A stretch of 64,000 nucleotides of DNA from Rhodanobacter sp. L36 (lineage in GTDB: Bacteria; Pseudomonadota; Gammaproteobacteria; Xanthomonadales; Rhodanobacteraceae): positions 1 through 64,000 of the forward strand of contig NZ_LMUV01000004.1 of NCBI RefSeq assembly GCF_009765755.1. The letters are read 5' to 3'. Position 1 is the first letter of the stretch. Every line of letters starts with the position of its first letter. Below the pieces are notes generated by a model that had not been told where the DNA came from, ran no database searches, and saw only the letters and a list, made by a program, of their open reading frames with translations. Positions 51,233 through 60,035 of the stretch are shown in pieces. The position numbers were made by a program, and so were the translations under genes.

Positions 51233-51626
51233 GATGTACCCCTGAAATCGGAAAGAAATAAACACGTGCCACTCAAGGTGGGTTCCAGCCGCACGATCGC
51301 GTTGACGGTCAACGTCTTTTGCGTTGGCGCGTCGAAAGAAGTGCATGGTCGTCCCCACGCCGAGATTAGCTGAGCCAGACGAGAGTGGGCCCCATTTCCC
51401 AGATCGAAATTACTTGCGTGGCTCACGGTCATGCGCTTCATGGAGAAAACGCTCACGCGGTGCGCTTCAGGCCTGTTCGCGCGCATACGGTCTGGCAACT
51501 CCATGAACAGCGTGCCTTCGCGCAAGGCCGACGCTCGCCCGTCGCCTGCCGGATGTGATAACTATGGTGTTTGCCGTTTGCGCTTTGAGGCGTTGATGGT
51601 GTCTGTGGATTCAGCGGGGTGTGAGG
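51233..51626. other. Divergent region between the sedolisin homologue and the T2SS operon
   Basis: About 390 bp that must carry the promoters for both directions. I find no strong -35/-10 pair. A short open frame on the minus strand (51229-51525) overlaps the sedolisin start and shows no family features, so I do not call it. Confidence 0.5.
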
Positions 51627-53360
51627 ATGTCGGCAGTCATTCAGCCGCAGGCGGGTGAGGCGAACAAGGCGGCGGTGGATCGAGAGGCCGAGGTGTGCGC
51701 GTGGCTGGTGGCGCGTGGTCGGCTGAAGGACACGGATCTGGGCCGTGCGCGCCGATTGCACGAGGAATCGGCCGAAGGCACGTTGACCACGCTGATGGCG
51801 CGGCTCGGGCTGGTGTCCGAGCGTGATCTGGCCGAGGCCTGGGCTGATCTCCTGCAGGTGCCGCTGCTCGCCGCGCGCGATGCGCCGGAATTGCCACCGC
51901 CCGATCTGGAATTGTCGCTGCGCTTCCTCAAGCAGCAGCATGTCGTGCCCGTGCGTGATGAAGAGCACGGGCTCGCGCTGATCGTGTCCGATCCGGCCGA
52001 TCCGTATCCGCTGCAGGCGGTGGAACTGGCTGCCGGCCGGCCGGTCGCGCTGCGCGTTGGCTTGCGCTCGGAAATCGACGGCCTGATCGAACGTTATTAC
52101 GGCACCGGCCGTTCGGCCATGGGAACCATCGTGGAGAACCTCGATGGCACGGCGGCGGAAGAAGACGACGTCGAGCATCTGCGCGATCTGGCGTCGGAGG
52201 CGCCAGTGATTCGTCTGGTCAATCTGATCCTGCAGCGCGCGGTCGAGCAGCGCGCGTCGGACGTGCACATCGAACCGTTCGAGAACCATCTGAAAGTGCG
52301 CTACCGCATCGATGGCGTGCTGCATGAGGTGGAAGCGCCGCCATCATCGTCGACTGCCGCAGTGATTTCGCGCGTGAAGATCATGGCGCGACTCAACATC
52401 GCCGAACGCCGCCTGCCGCAGGACGGCCGCATCCAGTTGCGCGTCCAGGGCAAGGAACTCGACCTGCGTGTGTCGACCGTGCCGACCAGCTTCGGCGAGT
52501 CGGTGGTGATGCGTATCCTCGATCGCGAATCGGTAGTGTTCGATTTCGAATCGCTCGGTTTCACCGACAGCTTCAAGCAGCGTTTCATCGACGTGCTGGA
52601 GAAGCCGCACGGCATCCTGCTCGTCACCGGCCCGACCGGTTCGGGCAAAACCACCACGCTGTACACGGCGCTGTCGCAGATCAACACGCCCGACGTGAAA
52701 ATCATCACGGTCGAGGATCCGGTCGAATACCAGATCGAGGGCATCAACCAGATTCAGGTGAAGCCGCAGATCGGGCTGGATTTCACCGGCGCGTTGCGCT
52801 CGATCGTGCGACAGGATCCGGACGTGATCATGATCGGCGAAATGCGCGATCTTGAAACCTGCCGCATCGCGATCCAGTCCGCACTCACCGGCCATCTGGT
52901 GTTATCCACGTTGCACACGAACAGCGCCGCCGGCGGCATCACGCGACTGCTCGACATGGGCGTGGAGGATTACCTGCTCGGTTCCACGATCAACGGCATT
53001 CTCGCGCAACGACTGGTGCGCCGGCTCGATCCGGAAACCGCGACATCGTACGAGGCACTGCCCGAAGTGATCGCGCAGTTCGAGCTGGAGAAATACACCA
53101 ACGAGCGCCCGATCCGCTTGTGGAAACCCGGCGCCAGCGCCGCCAATCCGAGTGGTTATCGCGGACGTCGCGCGATCATGGAATTCCTCACCATGAGTGA
53201 CCCTTTGCGTCGGCTGGTGATGCAACGCGCCGATGCCGGAGAGATCGAGCGCCAGGCGCGCGCCGAAGGCATGCGCACCATGTACGAAGACGGCATTGCC
53301 AAGGCCGTGGCGGGTATCACCACGCTGGAAGAAGTCCTGCGCGTCACGCAGGAAAACTGA
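51627..53360 (+). CDS. gspE: Type II secretion ATPase GspE/XpsE
   Basis: A 577-residue secretion ATPase of the type II system (xps). N1E-type domain (about 1-150), then N2 and the RecA-like C-domain: VTGPTGSGKTTTLYTAL (Walker A), ITVEDPVEYQIEGINQ (Asp box), MIGEMRDLETCRIA (Walker B) and LSTLHTNSAAGGITRLL (His box). It powers pseudopilus assembly with GspL and GspF. Unusually, the CxxC-n-CxxC zinc motif before GYRGRRAIMEFL is absent: the region reads KPGASAANPSGYRGR. ATG at 51627 is preferred; a GTG at 51621 is in frame. It starts an 11-gene run with mostly overlapping or adjacent genes. Confidence 0.96.
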   Translation: MSAVIQPQAGEANKAAVDREAEVCAWLVARGRLKDTDLGRARRLHEESAEGTLTTLMARLGLVSERDLAEAWADLLQVPLLAARDAPELPPPDLELSLRFLKQQHVVPVRDEEHGLALIVSDPADPYPLQAVELAAGRPVALRVGLRSEIDGLIERYYGTGRSAMGTIVENLDGTAAEEDDVEHLRDLASEAPVIRLVNLILQRAVEQRASDVHIEPFENHLKVRYRIDGVLHEVEAPPSSSTAAVISRVKIMARLNIAERRLPQDGRIQLRVQGKELDLRVSTVPTSFGESVVMRILDRESVVFDFESLGFTDSFKQRFIDVLEKPHGILLVTGPTGSGKTTTLYTALSQINTPDVKIITVEDPVEYQIEGINQIQVKPQIGLDFTGALRSIVRQDPDVIMIGEMRDLETCRIAIQSALTGHLVLSTLHTNSAAGGITRLLDMGVEDYLLGSTINGILAQRLVRRLDPETATSYEALPEVIAQFELEKYTNERPIRLWKPGASAANPSGYRGRRAIMEFLTMSDPLRRLVMQRADAGEIERQARAEGMRTMYEDGIAKAVAGITTLEEVLRVTQEN

Positions 53361-53361
53361 C

Positions 53362-54579
53362 GTGGCGCAGTTTCGATACAAGGCAGTCAGCGATGCCGGC
53401 GAATTGCTCAACGGCGAGATGGAAGCGATCAGCGTCGAGGAAGTCATCGGCCGGCTGCAGGATCAGGGCCACACGCCGCTCGATGCGCGACCGGCTATCG
53501 GTGCCGCGGGTGGCGGCGGGTTTTCAACGCTGTTCAAGCGCGGTCCGTTCACCGGCGATCAACTCGCGCAGTTCACTCATCAACTCGCGACTTTGCTTGG
53601 CGCGGGGCAGCCGCTCGATCGCGCGCTGAGCATCCTGCTCGATCTGCCTGAGGGCGAGAGCGCGAAAAAACTGGTGGAGCGCGTGCGCGATCGCGTGCGC
53701 GGCGGCAACACGTTGTCGTCGGCGCTGGACGAAGAGCACGGCGTGTTTCCCAAGCTCTACGTCAGTCTGGTGCGCGCGGGCGAAGCGGGCGGCTCGCTGG
53801 AAGAAACGTTGCGCCGCCTGGCCGACTACCTCGAACGTTCGCAACAGATGCGCGGCAACATCGTCAACGCGCTGATCTATCCGGCGTTCCTTTTGGTAGG
53901 CGTGCTCGGGTCGCTGGTGCTGCTGCTGGCTTACGTGGTGCCGCAGTTCGTGCCGATCTTCACCGACATGCAGGTGCCGATTCCATGGATCACGCAGGCG
54001 GTGCTGGCGGTTGGCGACACCTTGCAGTCATGGTGGTGGTTGATGCTGATCGTGCTGATCGGTGGATGGTTCGTGTGGCGCGCGCGCCTGCGCGATCCGG
54101 AAGCGCGGCTGGCATGGCACACGAAATTACTGAAAATGCGACTGGTCGGCCCGCTGTTGCTGAAGGTAGAAACCGCGCGCATCGCGCGCACGCTCGGCAC
54201 GCTGCTGAAGAACGGCGTGCCGTTGCTGGGCGCGATTACCATCTCGCGTCAGGTCACCGGCAATCGCGCGCTGGATACCGCGCTGGGCGCGGCGCACGAA
54301 CAGGTCAAGGGTGGCGCGGGGTTGAGCCTTGCGTTGGGTCAATCGAAGTTGTTTCCGCGTCTGGCGATCCAGATGGTGCAAGTGGGCGAGGAGGCCGGCC
54401 AGCTCGACAACATGTTGCTGAAAGTGGCCGATACGTTCGAGCTTGAATCCAAGCGATCGATCGATCGCCTGCTCGCCGCGCTGGTACCGACCATGACCAT
54501 CGTGATGACCGTGATGGTAGGCGTGATCATGGCGTCGATCATGCTTCCGCTGCTCAGCCTGACCGGCAGCATCCAGTGA
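53362..54579 (+). CDS. gspF: Type II secretion inner-membrane protein GspF/XpsF
   Basis: A 405-residue polytopic protein with two GspF (PilC) domains and three transmembrane helices, near residues 170-195, 222-242 and 375-400. QLAQFTHQLATLLGAGQPLDRAL opens the first domain, and ETARIARTLGTLLKNGVPLL the second. It links GspE to the pseudopilus base. GTG at 53362 starts right after the gspE stop codon, with AGGA at 53350; the longer frame from 53233 lies inside gspE and is not used. MVQVGEEAGQLDNML is the conserved C-terminal block. Confidence 0.95.
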   Translation: MAQFRYKAVSDAGELLNGEMEAISVEEVIGRLQDQGHTPLDARPAIGAAGGGGFSTLFKRGPFTGDQLAQFTHQLATLLGAGQPLDRALSILLDLPEGESAKKLVERVRDRVRGGNTLSSALDEEHGVFPKLYVSLVRAGEAGGSLEETLRRLADYLERSQQMRGNIVNALIYPAFLLVGVLGSLVLLLAYVVPQFVPIFTDMQVPIPWITQAVLAVGDTLQSWWWLMLIVLIGGWFVWRARLRDPEARLAWHTKLLKMRLVGPLLLKVETARIARTLGTLLKNGVPLLGAITISRQVTGNRALDTALGAAHEQVKGGAGLSLALGQSKLFPRLAIQMVQVGEEAGQLDNMLLKVADTFELESKRSIDRLLAALVPTMTIVMTVMVGVIMASIMLPLLSLTGSIQ

Positions 54580-54641
54580 TCGCGCAGCTGACAACAGGCA
54601 CGCGACGCGAAGATATTTCCATTCGTTCTTTCGAGGTTTCC

Positions 54642-55067
54642 ATGTACAAGCAGCCATCACGATCCATGCGCCGCGCAGGCGGTTTCACCCTTCTCGAAAT
54701 GCTGGCCGTGATCGCGCTGATCGGCGTGATCGCCGCGGTGGTCGTGCCTTCGGTGATCGGCAAGCTCGACAAGGGCAAGTACGGCGCCGGCAAGGCGCAG
54801 CTGACCACGCTCGGCCAGAAGATCGAGAACTACGCGCTCGACAACGGCACACCGCCGCAGCAACTGCAGGATCTCGCCGTGAAGCCGGCGAATGCAACGA
54901 ACTGGCAGGGTCCCTACACCAAGCCTTCGGATCTGAAGGATCCGTGGGGCCACGAGTTTGGCTACAAGTCGCCAGGTGATCACGGCAGCTACGACCTGAT
55001 CTTCTACGGCCAGGATGGCAAGCCCGGCGGCGATGGCAACAGCAAGGACGTGGGCAACTGGGAGTAG
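54642..55067 (+). CDS. gspG: Major pseudopilin GspG/XpsG
   Basis: A 141-residue major pseudopilin. A short leader ends in Gly before FTLLEMLAVIALIGVIAAVV, where prepilin peptidase cuts and methylates; Glu5 of the mature protein is present. The C-terminus (YDLIFYGQDGKPGGDGNS) holds the calcium-binding loop typical of GspG. It polymerises into the pseudopilus that pushes substrates through the secretin. ATG at 54642 has GAGG 6 bp upstream; an in-frame ATG at 54576 overlaps gspF and is unlikely. No prepilin peptidase (GspO/PilD) gene is in the window. Confidence 0.96.
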   Translation: MYKQPSRSMRRAGGFTLLEMLAVIALIGVIAAVVVPSVIGKLDKGKYGAGKAQLTTLGQKIENYALDNGTPPQQLQDLAVKPANATNWQGPYTKPSDLKDPWGHEFGYKSPGDHGSYDLIFYGQDGKPGGDGNSKDVGNWE

Positions 55068-55076
55068 TCGAAGCCC

Positions 55077-55580
55077 ATGTTCGTCCGCCCGACCCGCGCC
55101 AAGTCATCGCCTCGTCCGATCGCGGGTCGCCGCGCGGCGCGCGGCTTCACGCTGATCGAAATGCTGGCGGTGATTTTGCTGATCGGCATTGCGGCGGCGG
55201 CGGTGTCGATCTCGATCACGCAGGGTCTGGCCGGTGCGCGCGTGCGTGCAGCCAGCAGCGAACTGGCCGGCGCGCTGCGCGCGACGCGCGCACAGGCGAT
55301 CGTGCGCGGCAAGGAACAGAACTTTGACGTCGATACGCGTGCCAATACGTATCGCGACATCAAGAAGCACGACGTCGCGCTGCCGCGCGGATTGCGCCTG
55401 AGCATCACCAGCGCGAAGGAAGATCAGCCGAACGATCACACCGGACGCATTCGCTTTTTCCCCGACGGCAGTTCCACCGGCGGTCGCATCACCCTGCAGA
55501 ACGGCAAACGCCAGTGGCACGTCAACGTGTCGTGGCTCACCGGCGAAGTGCGCGTGGTCGACATGGTGGCAGCGCGATGA
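55077..55580 (+). CDS. gspH: Minor pseudopilin GspH/XpsH
   Basis: A 167-residue minor pseudopilin. The leader ends at Arg-Gly before FTLIEMLAVILLIGIAAAAV, with Glu5, followed by a GspH-type domain (SELAGALRATRAQAIVRGKE, GRIRFFPDGSSTGGRITL). It probably caps or joins the tip complex with GspI, GspJ and GspK. The basic leader of about 22 residues (VRPTRAKSSPRPIAGRRAAR) is long compared with the others. Its stop codon overlaps the gspI ATG. Confidence 0.92.
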   Translation: MFVRPTRAKSSPRPIAGRRAARGFTLIEMLAVILLIGIAAAAVSISITQGLAGARVRAASSELAGALRATRAQAIVRGKEQNFDVDTRANTYRDIKKHDVALPRGLRLSITSAKEDQPNDHTGRIRFFPDGSSTGGRITLQNGKRQWHVNVSWLTGEVRVVDMVAAR

Positions 55581-55990
55581 AAGCCGTGAATCCACCATCC
55601 CGCCAGACCGGCTTCACTTTGATCGAGATGATCGCCGCGATCATGCTTCTGGCGATCGCATTCACCGTGTTGATGAAAGTTGCCGGTGCATCGACCGGGC
55701 TGACGCAGAACGCCTCGACGCACAGCGAAGCCGCCATGTGGGCGCGCAGCAAGCTGGACAGTGTTTTCGTCGGGCGGGCGCTGAAGCCGGGCAGCAGTTC
55801 GGGGCAATTCAATGCGAGGTATCGCTGGCAACTGGACGTGACGCCGTGGCAGGGCGCTGGTTCCGTGACCGCGGATGCGCCGATGCATCTTTATCAACTC
55901 GATCTCGATGTGCTGTGGGGCCCGCCATCGCATCCGCAGTCTGCGCATTTCCGTACCTTGCGCCTGTCGGCCATGCAGGCGAACCCATGA
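55577..55990 (+). CDS. gspI: Minor pseudopilin GspI/XpsI
   Basis: A 137-residue minor pseudopilin. Gly12 before FTLIEMIAAIMLLAIAFTVL marks the prepilin cleavage site, with Glu5 conserved. The rest (AAMWARSKLDSVFVGRALKP, GAGSVTADAPMHLYQLDLDV) matches the small GspI/PulI domain that nucleates the GspI-J-K tip. Start ATG at 55577 overlaps the gspH stop codon, and its own stop overlaps the gspJ ATG (55987), so translation is coupled. Confidence 0.92.
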   Translation: MKAVNPPSRQTGFTLIEMIAAIMLLAIAFTVLMKVAGASTGLTQNASTHSEAAMWARSKLDSVFVGRALKPGSSSGQFNARYRWQLDVTPWQGAGSVTADAPMHLYQLDLDVLWGPPSHPQSAHFRTLRLSAMQANP

Positions 55991-56655
55991 AATACGCAGG
56001 CGGTTTCACACTGATCGAAGTGCTCGCCTCGCTGGTGCTGATGGCGCTGCTGATGCTCGGCGTGTATTCAGGCATCCAGACCGCCAGCCACAGCGTGCGT
56101 TCGGGCACGGCCGCGGTGGAGCGAATCGACCAGCTCCGTTCCGCGCAGGATTTTTTGCGACGCGAACTGGCACAGAGCCTGATCCAGCCGATCAGCCACA
56201 ACGAGCGTGGCGAGGATCTCTATTTCGCCGGTGGCCCGCGCCAGATGCTTTACGTGGCACCGTTGCCGGGATACCTCGGCAAGCTTGGCCCGCAATTGCA
56301 GCAGTTGCAGCTGATCGATGACGGCCACGGCAGTTCGCGACTCGAACTCAGCCTCGCCGTGCTGCCGCCGGACGGCCAGCCACCGCGTCCGCTCGGCGAT
56401 CCGCAGGTGCTGGTCGACCATATTCGCAGCGGTGGTTTCAAATACAGCGGCGTCGACACACAAGGCAACGTGTTGCCGTGGTCCGGCTCGTGGGCGGACG
56501 GTCGCCTGCTGCCACAACTGGTCAGCATCGATCTGAAGGTCGATGGCAACTACGACTGGCCGCAGCTGCAGATTCCGCTGCGTTCCAATCCGTTAAACAG
56601 TACCAGCCCGCAGAACGGCCAGATGTCGAAGCCGCTGTCCGGAGCAAGCCTGTGA
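55987..56655 (+). CDS. gspJ: Minor pseudopilin GspJ/XpsJ
   Basis: A 222-residue minor pseudopilin with a very short leader (MKYAGG) before FTLIEVLASLVLMALLMLGV, with Glu5 present. The GspJ-type domain follows (DQLRSAQDFLRRELAQSLIQ, YFAGGPRQMLYVAPLPGYLG). It should form the tip trimer with GspI and GspK. The C-terminal 25 residues (RSNPLNSTSPQNGQMSKPLS) look flexible. Its stop codon overlaps the GTG start of gspK. Confidence 0.92.
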   Translation: MKYAGGFTLIEVLASLVLMALLMLGVYSGIQTASHSVRSGTAAVERIDQLRSAQDFLRRELAQSLIQPISHNERGEDLYFAGGPRQMLYVAPLPGYLGKLGPQLQQLQLIDDGHGSSRLELSLAVLPPDGQPPRPLGDPQVLVDHIRSGGFKYSGVDTQGNVLPWSGSWADGRLLPQLVSIDLKVDGNYDWPQLQIPLRSNPLNSTSPQNGQMSKPLSGASL

Positions 56656-57527
56656 TCCCGCGCGCGCCGCTGCAAGGCCGTCGTCAACGCGGCATGGCTT
56701 TGCTGCTGGTGCTTTGGGCGTGCACGTTGCTGGCGATTCTGCTTGGCGGCTACGCGGCGCTCGCGCGCACCGAGGGCTTGCAGGCGCATTACCAGTTCAC
56801 CCAGGCGCAGGCGCATTACGCGGCCGAGGCCGGCATCATCCGCGGCATCTACGGCGTGCAGGATCCGGTGTCGAAGCAGCGCTGGATCGGCGATGGCCGT
56901 CCGTATTCGTTCCAGTTCAATGGCGCGACCGTGAAGGTTTCGGCGATCGGCGAAGGCGGCAAGGTGGATATCAACACCGCCACGCCCGAGGTGCTGCAGG
57001 CGTTGTTCCAGGCCGCGGGCATGGCGGCCGATCAGGCACAGCCGCTTGCCGCGCGCGTGGTGGAATGGCGCAACGCGATCGGCGTCGTGGCGGATTCCGC
57101 CAGCCAGAAGGCGGCTTACGCAGCGGCGGGGCGCGATTACGGCCCGCGCCATGGTCCGTTCGCCAGCGTGGAAGAGTTGCAGATGGTGCTCGGCATGCCG
57201 CCGGCGGTGTATCGCACGGTGGCGCCGGTGGTGACCATCTGGTCGGGCAATCCGAGCCCCGATCCGAACACGGCGCCGCCGCTGGCGCTGGCGGCGATCC
57301 CGGGCATGACGCCGGAACAACTTGACGCGATTCGTGCCGCGCGGCTGAAGAATGCCAACGACGCGAGTCTGGTTCTCAACAACGGAACAACGCATAGTAT
57401 CCGGTCGGAGGCGACGCTCGCCGACGGCACGCGTGCCGTATTGCGGGCCACGATTCGCCTTCAGGTCGGGCAAGCCACTGCGCAACCCTATTCGGTGTTG
57501 CGCTGGCAGGAGGGAGATACGGAATGA
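56652..57527 (+). CDS. gspK: Minor pseudopilin GspK/XpsK
   Basis: A 291-residue large minor pseudopilin. The cleavage-site region RQRGMALLLVLWACTLLAIL lacks Glu5, as is normal for GspK, which sits at the pseudopilus tip. IGEGGKVDINTATPEVLQAL starts the SAM-like helical region of the family, and ASVEELQMVLGMPPAVYR belongs to the globular head. GTG at 56652 overlaps the gspJ stop codon; the longer frame from 56478 lies inside gspJ. Confidence 0.92.
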   Translation: MIPRAPLQGRRQRGMALLLVLWACTLLAILLGGYAALARTEGLQAHYQFTQAQAHYAAEAGIIRGIYGVQDPVSKQRWIGDGRPYSFQFNGATVKVSAIGEGGKVDINTATPEVLQALFQAAGMAADQAQPLAARVVEWRNAIGVVADSASQKAAYAAAGRDYGPRHGPFASVEELQMVLGMPPAVYRTVAPVVTIWSGNPSPDPNTAPPLALAAIPGMTPEQLDAIRAARLKNANDASLVLNNGTTHSIRSEATLADGTRAVLRATIRLQVGQATAQPYSVLRWQEGDTE

Positions 57528-58699
57528 GTACGGCAACGCAGTCGCTGCGGCCGCTGCTGGATCGCCTGCGCCGCGGATGGCGTGCTTCGCCATTGCCGGC
57601 GTTCTTTGGCTGGTGGGGCGGCGAACTGCGCGAGTTGCTGCCGGTGCGCTGGCGCGGCTGGTTCACCGGCGGTGCGGACTGGTATCTGCTGCAGCGCATC
57701 GGCGTGCAGTGGACGCTGCGTCGTTCCAATCATCCCGAAGTGCTCGCGCGCTGGAACGACGGCGACGACGTTTCCGCATTCGACGAAAGCGCGCGACAGG
57801 CCGCACTTCACGCGGTGCTGCAGAAAGTGGATCGCGAAGATCTGCGATTGTCGCTGTTGCTGCCGCCCGAAGCGGTGCTGCGCCGCACGCTGGCATTGCC
57901 GGCGGCGACACGCGACAACCTGCAGCAGGTTGTCGGTTTCGAGATGGATCGGCAGACGCCTTTCACTCTCGCGCAGGTGTATTACGCGGTGCGCGAGTTG
58001 CCGACAGCCGTCGGCGACGGGCGCGTTCACGCCGAACTGGTGGTGATCACGCGCGGCGCACTTGATCCGTTGCTGTCGCAGGTTCGCGCGCTGGGTGTTT
58101 CGATCGATGCGGTGGATCTGGCACAAGGCAACGGTCGTCTCGGCGTCAACCTGCTGCCGCCCGAACAGACGCCGCGCCATGCGCGTCCGCGCCGCCGCAT
58201 GAACCTCATCCTGGCCGGCTGCGCCGTGCTGTTGCTGGTGCTGGCGTTGAACCAGTGGCTGCACAACCGGCAAGTGGTGCTCGACCAGATGCAGTCCGAA
58301 GTGGACGGCATGCGCAATGAAGCGCAGCAGGTCGCGTCGCTGCGCCAGCGCCTGCAGGACAACGCCGGCGCCGCCGGATTCCTGGCGCAGCGCAAAAAGG
58401 ATTCCGTAAGCATGCTCAGCGTGCTTCAGGACGCTACCGCGCGCCTGCCGGACAGCACGTGGCTGGAGCGTTTCAACATCGACGCGACCGGTCAGATCGG
58501 CATGCAGGGACAGAGCCAGCAGTCGGCAAAGTTGCTCGATGCGTTGAAGGATTCCACGCTGATCACACAGGCGAGTTTTCAGGGCAGCATCCAGCCCGAT
58601 CCGACCTCCGGCAAGGAGCGCTTCTACCTGATCGCGCAACTGCATGAGCCGACGCCGGCGAAGCCACCGCGCAATGTGCAGGCCGGAGGCACGCCATGA
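57524..58699 (+). CDS. gspL: Type II secretion protein GspL/XpsL (PilM/PilN-like)
   Basis: A 391-residue bitopic inner-membrane protein. The cytoplasmic actin-like part (about 40-220, for example LRLSLLLPPEAVLRRTLALP and VVGFEMDRQTPFTLAQVYY) binds GspE; one transmembrane helix (about 225-243, MNLILAGCAVLLLVLALNQW) is followed by a periplasmic PilN-like domain (RLPDSTWLERFNIDATGQIG) that meets GspM. The arrangement matches XpsL of Xanthomonas. The gene overlaps gspK by 4 bp and gspM by 4 bp. Confidence 0.9.
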   Translation: MSTATQSLRPLLDRLRRGWRASPLPAFFGWWGGELRELLPVRWRGWFTGGADWYLLQRIGVQWTLRRSNHPEVLARWNDGDDVSAFDESARQAALHAVLQKVDREDLRLSLLLPPEAVLRRTLALPAATRDNLQQVVGFEMDRQTPFTLAQVYYAVRELPTAVGDGRVHAELVVITRGALDPLLSQVRALGVSIDAVDLAQGNGRLGVNLLPPEQTPRHARPRRRMNLILAGCAVLLLVLALNQWLHNRQVVLDQMQSEVDGMRNEAQQVASLRQRLQDNAGAAGFLAQRKKDSVSMLSVLQDATARLPDSTWLERFNIDATGQIGMQGQSQQSAKLLDALKDSTLITQASFQGSIQPDPTSGKERFYLIAQLHEPTPAKPPRNVQAGGTP

Positions 58700-59328
58700 A
58701 GATGTCGAGACTCAAGCCGCGCGAAAGCCGCATCGCCGCCATCCTTCTCTTGCTGCTGGTGCTGGTGCTCGGCTATTTCGTGCTGCTGCACTGGTGGTTC
58801 GTGGCGCCGTTGCGGCAGATGCGTGCGGATATGTCCGAGCTGCGCGATACACACAGCCGTTTCGCCGCGGCGATCGCCGAAAAGCCCGCGCTGCAGCAGC
58901 GCATCGCCGCGCTCGGTGCGGGCCAGGCGGCCAGCAGCGCATTCCTTGCCGCGGACGATCCCAACACGGCTGCTGCGGATCTGATGCAGCGCGTGGTCGA
59001 CGTGGTGGGAAGCAACACGCAGGGCAGCAATTGCGTGGTCAGCCAGAAGACCACCATGCCGAATCCGCCGACCACGCCGGGGGAGCCGTACCGAAAGGCC
59101 GCGGTGAGCATCAGCCTCAGCTGCGACATCGAGCCGTTGTCCGCCGTACTGAATGCGCTGGAGCAGGGCACGCCATATCTTTTCATCGACGACATCAGCA
59201 TGTATCGCAATCCGGTGGCGGCGCAGCCCGGGCAAACGCCGCCGCTGGAAGTGCAGTTCACCTTGTCCGGCTACGTGCGTCCGTCGCATTCCGCGCCTGC
59301 GGCAGCACCGGCAGGAGCGGCGCCATGA
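58696..59328 (+). CDS. gspM: Type II secretion protein GspM/XpsM
   Basis: A 210-residue inner-membrane protein: a short cytoplasmic N-terminus (MKMSRLKPRESR), one transmembrane helix (residues 13-35) and a periplasmic coiled-coil/ferredoxin-like part. FAAAIAEKPALQQRIAALGA is the coiled-coil segment, and KAAVSISLSCDIEPLSAVLN the PilO-like fold. It pairs with GspL to hold the ATPase in the platform. A Pro/Ala-rich tail ends it. It overlaps gspL and the next gene by 4 bp each. Confidence 0.88.
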   Translation: MKMSRLKPRESRIAAILLLLLVLVLGYFVLLHWWFVAPLRQMRADMSELRDTHSRFAAAIAEKPALQQRIAALGAGQAASSAFLAADDPNTAAADLMQRVVDVVGSNTQGSNCVVSQKTTMPNPPTTPGEPYRKAAVSISLSCDIEPLSAVLNALEQGTPYLFIDDISMYRNPVAAQPGQTPPLEVQFTLSGYVRPSHSAPAAAPAGAAP

Positions 59329-60020
59329 ACGCTGCCGACCAGCGTCGCCTGACACCCGTGCTCGCGACTGCGGTCGTGCTGTTCGGGCTGGTGTTCGTGG
59401 CCTTGCTGTCGGGCATGGGCCGACGCGTGCATTGGGGTCATTCGCGACCGGCAGCGCCATTGCCGGAAGCGGGCAATCCGGTGAATCTGCCGCACGCGCT
59501 GCCGCTGGATCAATTTGCCCTGGTCTGGCAGAAACCGTTGTTCAGTCCCGATCGCAAGCCGGTATCCCGCGCCATCGATGGCGGCAGCAATCTGGGTGAT
59601 CTCAACCTCACCGGCATTGTGCTCACGCCGCGCCTGCGCATGGCGCTGCTGCACGACAAGAACGGCGATCGCCAGGTGCGCCTGCGCGAAGGCGAGTCGT
59701 TGCCCGATGGCAGCGTGAAACTGGTCGAGGTGCGTGCGCGCTCCGCGCTGTTCGACGCGGCCGGCGGACGCACCGAGTTGAAACTGCCGGCCGGCGCGCC
59801 GATCGACATGCCCAAGGCCGGCGCGGACGACAGCGCAGGCATCGCTCCCGGCGATGCCTCGATGCGCTTCGGCGCCGGTCGCGCCAACGGTGATCAACCC
59901 GGTTTGCAGGGCCCGCGCCGCCGCCCGGGCGATGCCGATGCGCCGCCCGGTTCGGTGATCGAACGGCTCAGAGAAAACATCAGACGACGTCGGGCCGGCA
60001 ACGCCGCCACGACTCACTAA
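59325..60020 (+). CDS. gspN: XpsN/GspC-like type II secretion protein
   Basis: A 231-residue protein: one N-terminal transmembrane helix (LTPVLATAVVLFGLVFVALL), then a periplasmic domain with the homology-region-like segment LDQFALVWQKPLFSPDRKPV and LNLTGIVLTPRLRMALLHDK, matching the GspC HR domain/XpsN plan. In Xanthomonas XpsN does the work of GspC, joining the inner platform to the secretin. No separate GspC is encoded here, in line with that. The C-terminus is Arg-rich (RLRENIRRRRAGNAATTH). It overlaps gspM by 4 bp and ends 15 bp before gspD. Confidence 0.85.
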   Translation: MNAADQRRLTPVLATAVVLFGLVFVALLSGMGRRVHWGHSRPAAPLPEAGNPVNLPHALPLDQFALVWQKPLFSPDRKPVSRAIDGGSNLGDLNLTGIVLTPRLRMALLHDKNGDRQVRLREGESLPDGSVKLVEVRARSALFDAAGGRTELKLPAGAPIDMPKAGADDSAGIAPGDASMRFGAGRANGDQPGLQGPRRRPGDADAPPGSVIERLRENIRRRRAGNAATTH

Positions 60021-60035
60021 GGAGTACGTAGATCC

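Noticed and set aside
51229..51525. Short minus-strand open frame (98 codons) between the sedolisin homologue and gspE
   Set aside because: It overlaps the sedolisin start in another frame and has no signal peptide, motif or ribosome site I trust.
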